NCBI RefSeq assembly: GCF_007115095.1
Contig: NZ_SULH01000010.1
Span: forward strand, 9,670-52,080
Direction: 5' to 3'
DNA: 42,411 bases
Source: Levilactobacillus enshiensis
GTDB taxonomy: Bacteria > Bacillota > Bacilli > Lactobacillales > Lactobacillaceae
Within the stretch, counting starts at the first letter, position 1; each line of letters opens with the position of its first letter. The position numbers were made by a program, and so were the translations under genes. Positions 26,337 through 35,701 of the stretch are shown here, piece by piece. Under the pieces are notes generated by a model that saw only the letters and a list, made by a program, of their open reading frames with translations, was not told where the DNA came from and did not search any database.

Positions 26337-26365
26337 AGTGTAGCCGAGTCACTATTAATTGTCAA
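26337..26365 (-). promoter_or_regulatory. Minus-strand promoter of the candidate small RNA
   Basis: On the minus strand TTGACA (26365-26360), 17 bases, TACACT (26342-26337). Confidence 0.7.
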
Positions 26366-26373
26366 CGCTTTCA
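26360..26373. promoter_or_regulatory. cre box (CcpA site) on the divergent promoter
   Basis: TGTCAACGCTTTCA; on the minus strand it reads TGAAAGCGTTGACA, a full match to the consensus TGWNANCGNTNNCA. It overlaps the -35 of the minus-strand promoter. Confidence 0.7.
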
Positions 26374-26436
26374 TATAAATATTTCTATAGTTTTCCGCTG
26401 TACGCTTGATATAGGTAGATTACTTAAAAATAGCTA

Positions 26437-26465
26437 TTGACAACTGGAAGCGGTTACAGTATGAT
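26437..26465 (+). promoter_or_regulatory. Promoter of the glycoside operon
   Basis: TTGACA (26437-26442), 17 bases, TATGAT (26460-26465), about 60 bases ahead of the permease gene. Confidence 0.85.
26445..26458 (+). promoter_or_regulatory. cre box inside the operon promoter spacer
   Basis: TGGAAGCGGTTACA matches the cre consensus with one mismatch and fills the spacer between -35 and -10, where CcpA binding would block RNA polymerase. Confidence 0.7.
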
Positions 26466-26472
26466 TTGCATT

Positions 26473-26489
26473 GGAAATTGAATTTTTTA
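26473..26489. promoter_or_regulatory. Operator-like 17-base repeat, copy 2
   Basis: Identical to 26308-26324 and located at about +1 to +17 of the operon transcript, a classic repressor position. Confidence 0.6.
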
Positions 26490-26525
26490 TCACCGTCATA
26501 TCCTTACTTCTAAGAGGTGCTTCAT

Positions 26526-27938
26526 ATGAGTGAAAACGCTGCCAAATCCGAGGTCACCACGAAAAACATGGTGCCTTGGAATGAACGAATCGCTTATAGT
26601 TTTAGTGATTTCGCTTGCAACTTGTCCTTCCAAATGGTTGGGACTTACTTAATGATTTTCTACACTGATACTTTTGGTCTCAGTGCTGCTGCCGTTGGGA
26701 CTTTGTTCCTAGCTGCCCGGGTTGTGGATGCCTTTGATGGACCATTCTGGGGTATCATGATCGACCACACGCATACAAAGTGGGGGAAGAGTCGGCCGTA
26801 CTGGTTATGGTTCTCGATTCCATTCGCGGTGTTCTGTGTCCTGGTCTTCACCACGCCAAGCATGAGTTTAACGGGTAAGTTAGTTTGGGCTTACATTACT
26901 TATATTGGGGTTGATGTGCTGTATTCAGCCGTTAACATTCCAATTACTTCTATTTTGCCATCATTGACTAGTAACCCACAAGAACGGGTTACGTTGTCGA
27001 CCATTCGTCAATTCATGGGAACTGCTGGTGCCACGATTATTACTGGGATTACGTTGACCATGGTTGCCTTCTTCGGTCATGGTTCAACGACTAGCGCACG
27101 TGGCTGGTTCATCTGGGCTTTGATTGTTGCCGTTATCGTTGTTATTATTTTCTACTTTGTCTTCAAGTACACCCATGAACGGGTACAAACGAAGAGCTCT
27201 CGTCAATCGATTCCAATTAAGGAATCCTTGAAGGCTTTGAAGCGTAACTGGCCATGGGCTATCATCATCTTCATCAACTTCATTTACTGGATGGGGATGC
27301 AAACGCGTTCACAAGTGACGGTTTACTTCTTCAAGTACAACATGCACGATGCAACGTTAGCTTCATTTGTTCTGAGTTTACAAATCGTTTCCTTGGTTGC
27401 CGTTGTCTTAACGCCAGCTACCTCTAAGTGGTTAGGCAAGCGGAACACCATGCTCGGTGGGATGATCTTGGCCGTTATTGGTCAATTGCTCTTGAGCTTA
27501 GGTGCCAACAACCTCAGTGTTCCAATGATCATCTTTGCAACGGTCGTTGGTTACATGGGTACTGGGTTCGTTTCCGGTTTGATCGCCGTTATGCTTGCTG
27601 ACGCCGTTGATTACGGTGAATGGAAGAACGGTGTCCGGGCCGAAGGAATCGTTACCTCATTCTCTAGTTTCAGTGCGAAGTTAGGGATGGGGATTGGTGG
27701 TGTGATCACCGGTTGGATTTTGACTGGGACTGGTTACGTTGCCAACCATACGCAATCTGCAGGTGCCTTACACGGTATCGAATTGAACTACATTTGGGTT
27801 CCACTGTTGGGCTTCGCGCTTTCAGGTATTGCGCTGATGTTCTACCACGTTGACGGCATCGAAAAGCAGATGCAAGGCGACTTGGCTGAAAAGCATGCAC
27901 GTGAAAATGCTGAAGACGCTGACGACGACAAAGACTAA
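26526..27938 (+). CDS. GPH-family glycoside/cation symporter
   Basis: Sugar-cation symporter of 470 residues with 12 predicted helices, in the glycoside-pentoside-hexuronide (MelB-like) family. Seen: ERIAYSFSDFACNL near the start, MIFYTDTFGLSAAAVG, the cytoplasmic-loop signature VVDAFDGPFWGIMIDHTHTKWGKSRPYWLW near 63-92, and the late VMLADAVDYGEWKNGVRAEG. No C-terminal IIA-like domain is fused, so direct PTS control of that type is absent. ATG 26526 has AGAGGTG six bases upstream. It is the first gene of the operon with the ROK repressor, and is followed by the GH1 and kinase genes, so a beta-glucoside is the likely cargo. Confidence 0.92.
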   Translation: MSENAAKSEVTTKNMVPWNERIAYSFSDFACNLSFQMVGTYLMIFYTDTFGLSAAAVGTLFLAARVVDAFDGPFWGIMIDHTHTKWGKSRPYWLWFSIPFAVFCVLVFTTPSMSLTGKLVWAYITYIGVDVLYSAVNIPITSILPSLTSNPQERVTLSTIRQFMGTAGATIITGITLTMVAFFGHGSTTSARGWFIWALIVAVIVVIIFYFVFKYTHERVQTKSSRQSIPIKESLKALKRNWPWAIIIFINFIYWMGMQTRSQVTVYFFKYNMHDATLASFVLSLQIVSLVAVVLTPATSKWLGKRNTMLGGMILAVIGQLLLSLGANNLSVPMIIFATVVGYMGTGFVSGLIAVMLADAVDYGEWKNGVRAEGIVTSFSSFSAKLGMGIGGVITGWILTGTGYVANHTQSAGALHGIELNYIWVPLLGFALSGIALMFYHVDGIEKQMQGDLAEKHARENAEDADDDKD

Positions 27939-27960
27939 TCGGAAAAAGTGAGTGACACGG

Positions 27961-29118
27961 ATGATTATTAATAAGGACGTTATGCGCATTCACAACGAGC
28001 GTTCGGTTCTCCAAGCCATTGTTAATCATGGTCCGATTTCCAGAAACGCGGTCTCAAAACTTTTGGGATTGAATAAGGTGACGGTTTCCGATATTATCGG
28101 GTCCTTCATCGACCGGAAATTAGTGACCAGTCTTGGCGAAGCGCGGGGGACCAGTACTGGTGGTCGGCGGCCGGAGTTGGCGGCATTCAACGCGACTTAC
28201 GGCTACGTGATCAACTTCAGTATTTCTGGCGACGTCGTGGAGCTACTCGTCACCCAAATGGATGGTCGTGCCCTGGCGTATAGCACGAGTCCCATTGATA
28301 ATCAGTCGGTTGAAGATGTTGTGACTAAAATGGAAGGTCTGATCAACCAGTTACCGCAGTTCGATGTGGTCAACGGGTTACAGGCAATTTCCATCGCCAT
28401 CTTCGGGGTCGTTTACCATAACAAGGTCATCACGTCACCGTTTGTGGATTATGCTGATTTTGATATTGTCGGCTATTTTCACGACCACTACCAGGTGCCC
28501 ATTGTGATGGAAAACGAAGCGAACTTGTCGGCGGTCTTCGAACAGGACTTTAGTAAGCAGGAACTTGAGCACATTGTGTCCGTCAGCATTCATGAGGGAG
28601 TCGGCGCGGGGATCATCCTTAACACGCAGCTCTATACGGGTAATTACGGTCAAGCCGGAGAAATCGGGCAGACCATTATCCAGGAGTCGCGTGATCATCA
28701 CCGGCCGCTTTCGAAGCTTGCCAGTTTCGATGCGGAGTGGTCACAGACCGCTTTGTTGGAAAAGGCGCGGGTGCTGAAGCGGACCAAGACCTATGACTTG
28801 AATCAACTTGTCAACGACTATGAAGCCGAGGACGAGGCAATCATGGGCCTGCTCGAAGATTTCTGTTACTACCTGGCATTAGTCACGAGTAACCTGATTG
28901 CGGCGTACGATCCGCAGATGATATTTTTCAACTCACCACTCATTGACCGGTTACCCGAAATCTTAAAGAATATTCAGATGAAATTGGGGTTCATGCCGTT
29001 GGTGCCACCCCTGGTCATGTCGAAGGACGTGAAATACGCCACCTTATTGGGCGGTGCGTCACTCGCCATTCACCGGGTACTCAACATGAACGGAACGCGA
29101 CTGATCTTTCATCACTAA
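27961..29118 (+). CDS. ROK-family transcriptional repressor
   Basis: NagC/XylR-type regulator of 386 residues. Residues about 10-75 form a winged helix-turn-helix (VLQAIVNHGPISRNAVSKLLGLNKVTVSDII). The rest is a ROK sugar-kinase-like fold with HEGVGAGIILNTQLYTGNYGQAGEIGQT near 215-242. The kinase phosphate loop (DxGGT) and the CxCGxxGC zinc motif are both missing, so it should bind a sugar ligand without phosphorylating it. It lies 22 bases after the permease gene. GTG 27952 is an alternative start; the ribosome site is weak for both. It is a good candidate for binding the 17-base repeats at 26308 and 26473. Confidence 0.88.
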   Translation: MIINKDVMRIHNERSVLQAIVNHGPISRNAVSKLLGLNKVTVSDIIGSFIDRKLVTSLGEARGTSTGGRRPELAAFNATYGYVINFSISGDVVELLVTQMDGRALAYSTSPIDNQSVEDVVTKMEGLINQLPQFDVVNGLQAISIAIFGVVYHNKVITSPFVDYADFDIVGYFHDHYQVPIVMENEANLSAVFEQDFSKQELEHIVSVSIHEGVGAGIILNTQLYTGNYGQAGEIGQTIIQESRDHHRPLSKLASFDAEWSQTALLEKARVLKRTKTYDLNQLVNDYEAEDEAIMGLLEDFCYYLALVTSNLIAAYDPQMIFFNSPLIDRLPEILKNIQMKLGFMPLVPPLVMSKDVKYATLLGGASLAIHRVLNMNGTRLIFHH

Positions 29119-29130
29119 CAGGCTTCACGA

Positions 29131-29180
29131 AAATACGATACAGGATGGCTCGCAAGGGGTCGGCCGGTATCGTATTTTTA
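29131..29180 (+). terminator. Terminator between repressor and GH1 genes
   Basis: AAATACGATAC (29131-29141) pairs perfectly with GTATCGTATTT (29167-29177) and ends in TTTTTATC. It would lower GH1 expression from the upstream promoter unless partly read through; no clear separate GH1 promoter was seen. Confidence 0.85.
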
Positions 29181-29208
29181 TCAGGAAATGAACGTTAAAA
29201 CCAATTAG

Positions 29209-31597
<2,389 letters not shown>

Positions 31598-31609
31598 TTA
31601 AACAAGTAA

Positions 31610-31910
31610 AGGTTGAAAGCTGAAATTCAGGCCTCACCCCAGTATTGGTCAGCATTCGCGCCATTATATTAAGCTAATTGGGCACACTACGGCTGCCAGG
31701 GATTCCGCCTGCTGTGGGGACGCTTCAGACTGGCAGAACACCAGTCTTCTCGCTCGATTTGAAGCCACGAAAACCACGTGTCTCCAAAGTCGCCCGTGAT
31801 GTAAGCTGGCTAAAAACGCCAACTAACATCACTTTCACGGCTGGCTCCATCCCTGGCCTCCTCCGGCGCTGATTGTGTTTAGTCAAGATAACGGCTGTAG
31901 ACCACTGCTA
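31610..31910 (-). repeat. Module B repeat, full length, minus orientation
   Basis: Read on the minus strand it has the outer stem GCCAGGGAT / ATCCCTGGC, the long hairpin GTGATGTTAGTTGGC / GCCAGCTTACATCAC, and AGACTGG / CCAGTCT with loop TGTTCTG. Relative to the copy at 143, the GTGCTG/CAGCAC pair has become GTGATG/CATCAC on both sides. Confidence 0.88.
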
Positions 31911-31986
31911 CCTGGCATTTTTGCGCTAAGTGTTAACGACGGTTATAAGCATTCCCAGCGTCGTCTGAGAACGCTGCATAATCCGA

Positions 31987-32058
31987 AAGTTCGGTAGATG
32001 TGGGGTTCAGTCCATATCTACCAGCCGGTAAGGTGAGGAGACCACTAAGTTGCCTAGC
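31987..32058 (-). repeat. Module A repeat, short diverged copy
   Basis: GGTAGATGTGG and CCATATCTACC still pair, although both arms differ from the common GGCAGATATGG / CCATATCTGCC. The internal hairpins are gone. The left-end string (minus strand) GGCAACTTAGTGGTCTCC precedes ACCTTACCGGCTGG. It forms a shortened composite with the B copy at 31610. Confidence 0.75.
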
Positions 32059-32117
32059 TTTAGACTCGCTGTTGTTGTCAGAACAGGCATAGTCGGTTTA
32101 AGTTAAATAATAGTATT

Positions 32118-32159
32118 GGGGACCTTACTGGCTGAGTTTTAGCTGGTGAGGTCCCTTTT
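32118..32159 (+). terminator. Orphan terminator
   Basis: GGGGACCTTAC pairs with GTGAGGTCCC, with an inner GCT / AGC pairing, followed by TTTT. It lies 520 bases beyond the kinase gene; what it terminates is unclear, possibly transcripts through the repeat. Confidence 0.65.
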
Positions 32160-32213
32160 GAGTCCTTTAATCATAAGCAGTGAATTGGTGAAAACACCTA
32201 TTAATAATGATAT

Positions 32214-32260
32214 TTGTATAATACAATTTATAAGACGTTTCGGTTGTATTCCGAGTACAA
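32214..32260. promoter_or_regulatory. Two TTGTAT palindromes, the first on a -10 box
   Basis: TTGTATAATACAA (32214-32226) is a perfect palindrome containing TATAAT (32217-32222). TTGTATTCCGAGTACAA (32244-32260) repeats the same half-sites with wider spacing, 30 bases on. This looks like a tandem operator. Confidence 0.5.
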
Positions 32261-32291
32261 TTCCGGCATTCTAGTGCCAGAGGTGAGGATC

Positions 32292-32468
32292 GTGGAAAGA
32301 GAACAACAGCATCTGGATACAGGACTAGCAGCGGAGTTGAACGCGGCCTTAAAAACAAAACGAACACAGTTGGAGTTGCTACAGTTGTTGTACGGCCAGT
32401 TGCCCAAGTCGCAGCGTCAGTGTCCATCAGTGCCGACTAAACAGGGCGTTCGGCCGGATGTCGGGTAA
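32292..32468 (+). CDS. Small hydrophilic protein, unknown function
   Basis: Product of 58 residues. Residues 1-38 look like one long amphipathic helix (QQHLDTGLAAELNAALKTKR and on), followed by a Pro-rich tail with a single Cys. No family recognised. The start is GTG 32292 with AGAGGTGAGG just upstream; the frame is open further upstream to 32214 but would run through the promoter. A -10 box with palindromes lies in front. It is probably a real small gene, but could be spurious. Confidence 0.45.
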   Translation: MEREQQHLDTGLAAELNAALKTKRTQLELLQLLYGQLPKSQRQCPSVPTKQGVRPDVG

Positions 32469-32510
32469 ACCAACAGTTAAAAATTGCTGAATTCTGGTGA
32501 GTTGCCTTAC

Positions 32511-32516
32511 TATAAT
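32511..32516 (+). promoter_or_regulatory. Probable -10 box before the 32549 gene
   Basis: TATAAT about 33 bases before the ATG; no good -35 at standard distance (TTGCTG is 21 bases upstream). Confidence 0.4.
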
Positions 32517-32548
32517 TAAAAAATAGTTGTAAAGAGGGGTGGCACACC

Positions 32549-32869
32549 ATGGTTCGATTCATTGGCATAGGCTTGATTCTAGTTTACCTAACATTAATGG
32601 GTGGGGTAACGTTACTTAATTGGCGGAGTTATCGTCAGTCAAGGCGATTAGTTCGGGTAACGGGGATGGCGAATATCTTTTGCCTAATCCTTGCCTGGTT
32701 GACGGTGTTTTTCTTTCGTTTAGCATTTGTGTGGGTCGGGCCGTTATTGCTGCTGGTCGTTGTGGGTGCGGCGATGCTTCATGGAAAGGCGCTGAATGAC
32801 TTTCATTGGTCACATCACATTGGTCGTTTAATTGTGACAACAGCTTTCATTGTTTTACTATGGCTATGA
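32549..32869 (+). CDS. Small membrane protein, unknown function
   Basis: Product of 106 residues with about four hydrophobic stretches (3-24, 41-60, 62-80, 92-106) and a basic loop NWRSYRQSRRLVRVTG after the first. No family recognised. AGAGGGG precedes the ATG, and a terminator follows. Gene reality is supported by the ribosome site, -10 box and terminator. Confidence 0.65.
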   Translation: MVRFIGIGLILVYLTLMGGVTLLNWRSYRQSRRLVRVTGMANIFCLILAWLTVFFFRLAFVWVGPLLLLVVVGAAMLHGKALNDFHWSHHIGRLIVTTAFIVLLWL

Positions 32870-32927
32870 GTGACGGCTGACACGTCATGCTTGTCGGGTA
32901 AAGGTGACCAGTCAAAAAAATATAAAG

Positions 32928-32980
32928 ACTAACAGGCTAGCAAAGTAGCGCAACATCGCCACTTTGTTAGCCTGTTTTAT
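32928..32980 (+). terminator. Long-stem terminator
   Basis: CTAACAGGCTAGCAAAGTAGCG pairs with the complement CGCCACTTTGTTAGCCTG (few mismatches), followed by TTTTA. Confidence 0.85.
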
Positions 32981-33102
32981 GTTTACTACCGCAATTGAAA
33001 ACAAGTAAATCGGTCATTAAAAGATGGCTACAAGTATTGGTTAAGCCGTTTAAACGATAGAACTTTGCCAATATGTGTAAAAAATCACTGGTTAGACCAC
33101 CG

Positions 33103-33138
33103 CTTACATAAGTTACAATACTTACATAACTTTCACTA
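33103..33138 (+). promoter_or_regulatory. 18-base tandem direct repeat upstream of the AEC permease
   Basis: CTTACATAAGTTACAATA (33103-33120) is followed at once by CTTACATAACTTTCACTA (33121-33138), 14 of 18 positions the same. The 18-base phasing fits two protomers of a response regulator on one DNA face. The CitB-type regulator encoded at 37288 is the obvious candidate binder. Confidence 0.5.
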
Positions 33139-33206
33139 TGTATATTAGTGAGCAAATAGTCGCTATGATTGATTCATCAAATAGATTAATCACGGAGGCG
33201 ACAAGA

Positions 33207-34280
33207 ATGAGCGTGCTTAAAGCAGTTGAATCGACGTTCACAAATGCAGCAATTATTAGTTCCATTACTTCTACTATCTTTATTATTCTTTTGGGTTTCT
33301 TTCTACGGCGACGGGGAACCTTCGGTGAAAACTTTGGTAAGGTCCTGACTAAGGTTGCCCTGACGGTAGCGATTCCAGCATTGGCCTTCAATTCATTCAT
33401 GCAACCCATGGATAACGAGGCTTTCAAGCAAGGAATGGGTGTTCTGGTCTGGGGAATTGTGATTTATATTCTTTTGATCTTTGTTACCCCCTTCATGTAC
33501 CAACGTTATGTTAAGGGAGAACGTGAAGTTTTAGCTATCTTAACGACTTTTGGTTCCACAACGTTCTTTGGAATTCCGATTGTTGGTGCCGTATACGGTG
33601 CCAAAGGGGTTATGTACAGTTCCATCTTTAACATTGGTTACCGAATCTTCCTGTACTCTTACGCCTACATTAAAATGTCTGGCTTGAAGATGGAAGCAAA
33701 GAACATCAAGAAGATGTTTGCCAACCCCATCGTGATCGCCACCTTCTTAGGACTGTTCATGTGGTTAGGCCAACATTTAGTTCCTCAAGTGACGGTTCAC
33801 GCCGCCATCAATGGCGTTCAACAGGCTGGGATGACGTCAGTAGCCTTCTACCGAATCGACCAGACGGCGCTGTGGTTGTACAAGCCATTAACTTACTTGG
33901 CGAACCTATCGTCACCATTAGCTTGGTTGGCCATTGGTGTCACGTTAGGGTCAATCTCCTTTAAGGATGCCGCTGAAGATAAGACGCCTTGGTACTACGC
34001 TATGAACAAGGTCATTATCGTCCCCCTGTTGAACTTAGTGATTTTATGGCTGCTCAGCATCACGAACATCTTGCCATTGAGCTTCACAGCTGTAGCAACC
34101 GTCGTCGTCATGATGGCGACACCAACTGCTGCCGTTGCTTCGGCCTACGCCATTAGTTTTGACAGAGAAGCCGTGATGTCATCGAACGCGTCATTCATCT
34201 CAACTATCTGTGCAGTGGTTATGATGCCTATCTGGATTGCCATTTTACAGGTGATCAGTGGTCTTGGAATCTTTAACTAA
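33207..34280 (+). CDS. AEC-family permease (malate permease-like)
   Basis: Membrane transporter of 357 residues with about ten helices, in the auxin efflux carrier family; relatives in lactic acid bacteria move malate, citrate or other organic acids. Helices include FIILLGFFLRRRG at the start, LTVAIPALAFNSFMQPM near 48-64, and VVVMMATPTAAVASAYAISF near 297-316. ATG 33207 is chosen because GGAGG is eight bases upstream; the frame is open back to 33138. It lies 34 bases before the dehydrogenase gene and upstream of a carboxylate-type two-component system. Substrate not determined; a 2-hydroxy or 2-oxo acid is likely from context. Confidence 0.88.
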   Translation: MSVLKAVESTFTNAAIISSITSTIFIILLGFFLRRRGTFGENFGKVLTKVALTVAIPALAFNSFMQPMDNEAFKQGMGVLVWGIVIYILLIFVTPFMYQRYVKGEREVLAILTTFGSTTFFGIPIVGAVYGAKGVMYSSIFNIGYRIFLYSYAYIKMSGLKMEAKNIKKMFANPIVIATFLGLFMWLGQHLVPQVTVHAAINGVQQAGMTSVAFYRIDQTALWLYKPLTYLANLSSPLAWLAIGVTLGSISFKDAAEDKTPWYYAMNKVIIVPLLNLVILWLLSITNILPLSFTAVATVVVMMATPTAAVASAYAISFDREAVMSSNASFISTICAVVMMPIWIAILQVISGLGIFN

Positions 34281-34314
34281 TCGCGATAACAACTAGAAAA
34301 GGAGTGCTTTTGAA

Positions 34315-35319
34315 ATGGTAAAAATTACGTCCTACGGTGTGCGGCCCATTGAACGGCCTTACTTTGACGACTTGAACAAGTATGGGTTCGACATGACTTA
34401 CGTGGAAGATCTACTGACCCACGACAACGCTGAGGCCTCAAAGGGTGCCGATGCCGTCTTGGTACGGGGAAACTGTATGGCTGACCGGCAGAACTTAGAA
34501 AAGTTTGCCAGCTGGGGAATCAAGTACGTCTTTACCCGTTCCGTTGGGTTTAACCACATGGACCTTCAAGCGGCAGCTGATTTAGGCATTGAAATGGCGC
34601 GAGTGCCAGGTTACTCCCCATACGCCGTTGCTGAATTGGCCTTCACGCTGGGGATGAACCTGTTCCGGCACGTGAACTTGGGGATTAGTCAAACGCGCCA
34701 AGCGGACTTTACCATTTCACCAGCCATGTTCAGCAAGGAAATCCATACGGCAACGGTGGGAATCGTGGGTATCGGCCGGATCGGTTACACCGAAGCAAAG
34801 CTATATAAGGCTTTAGGCGCCAAAGTAGTCGCTTACGATCCTTACCCGTCGGATGCAGCTAAAGAACTGGCGGAAATGATGGACTTGCCTGACTTACTCA
34901 AGCAAAGTGACATCGTGTCCATTCACGTTCCCTATTTCCCAGGCAAGAACGAGGATTTGATCAATGATGAATTTGTGGCACAGATGAAGCACGGTGCTGT
35001 GTTGATCAATACGGCTCGGGGCGAGTTAGCAAATATCCCCGCCATCTTAAAGGGCCTTCAAGACGGGCAACTTGATGGTTACGGTGCCGATGTTGTCGTG
35101 GATGAGGTCAACATCTTAGGCAAGAAGTTTGCCAACGTGGCGGACATTCCAAACCAACAGGTGCGCGACCTGGTTCAGGCGAACCCTAAAGTCTTGATTA
35201 CTCCTCACGTGGGTTCATACACGGAACCAGCGCTACAAGATATGATCAGTATCAGTTATGACAACTTCCATGACATTTTGACGACGGGAACGACTAAGAA
35301 TGCCATCCATGCGAAGTAG
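34315..35319 (+). CDS. D-2-hydroxyacid dehydrogenase
   Basis: NAD-dependent enzyme of 334 residues that interconverts 2-oxo acids and D-2-hydroxy acids (D-lactate or D-hydroxyisocaproate dehydrogenase type). Seen: nucleotide loop VGIVGIGRIGYTEAK (near 149-163), with the catalytic Arg in INTARGELAN, the Glu/Asp region VVVDEVN, and the His in ITPHVGSYTEPAL near 297-309. TRSVGFNHMDLQAAADLGI is the conserved substrate-side stretch. A good ribosome site (AAAGGAG) precedes the ATG. It is paired with the AEC permease, and a terminator follows. Its exact substrate cannot be read from sequence. Confidence 0.92.
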   Translation: MVKITSYGVRPIERPYFDDLNKYGFDMTYVEDLLTHDNAEASKGADAVLVRGNCMADRQNLEKFASWGIKYVFTRSVGFNHMDLQAAADLGIEMARVPGYSPYAVAELAFTLGMNLFRHVNLGISQTRQADFTISPAMFSKEIHTATVGIVGIGRIGYTEAKLYKALGAKVVAYDPYPSDAAKELAEMMDLPDLLKQSDIVSIHVPYFPGKNEDLINDEFVAQMKHGAVLINTARGELANIPAILKGLQDGQLDGYGADVVVDEVNILGKKFANVADIPNQQVRDLVQANPKVLITPHVGSYTEPALQDMISISYDNFHDILTTGTTKNAIHAK

Positions 35320-35382
35320 TCTTCCGTACCGACACGTCGGTTGGTAACGGAGACAGATTACCAGTTAGAATAGCGTGTTAAA

Positions 35383-35430
35383 GACAGGCTTGGAATCGTT
35401 CCTTGAAGGAGCGGCTCTGAGCCTGTTTTA
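35383..35430 (+). terminator. Terminator after the dehydrogenase
   Basis: ACAGGCT pairs with AGCCTGT, with further internal pairing, followed by TTTTAG. Confidence 0.8.
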
Positions 35431-35475
35431 GTCGTTACTAAAGGATGAAAGGGTCAAAACTTAACAGCAACACAG

Positions 35476-35610
35476 TAGTCTGAAGTATCCCCACAGCCGG
35501 CGGAATCCCTGGCAGCCGGCGTGCACCCAGGTTAGATTAATTTAACGGTGAAAATGCGTATCAATACGGGGATAAGGCCTGAATTCCATCTTTTAACTTT
35601 AAAATGTAAA
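35476..35610 (+). repeat. Module B repeat, right end only
   Basis: Begins at AGTCTGAAGTATCCCCACAG and runs through GGAATCCCTGGCAGCCGGCG to the tail with ATACGGGGATAAGGCCTGAA. The left two thirds of B are missing, so the outer stem cannot form. Confidence 0.8.
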
Positions 35611-35701
35611 CTAGTCATATAGCAGTCGCGTAAATGGTTGCGTCCATTGATGACATTCAGGTATATTTAGTTGGTTGGGAAGACAGGGGGAGCGACTAGT
35701 A

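Noticed and set aside
31678..31872. Open frame of 64 codons similar to one at 38320-38502 (minus) and to a frame in the copy at 143-437
   Set aside because: These similar peptides are translations of module B itself. The frame is closed early in the copy at 25340 and ends at different points in others, while stem pairing is kept. Structure explains the conservation better than coding.
35675..35701. Longer start for the sensor kinase at TTG 35675
   Set aside because: The strong AGGGGGAG site lies after it and is correctly spaced for GTG 35702.
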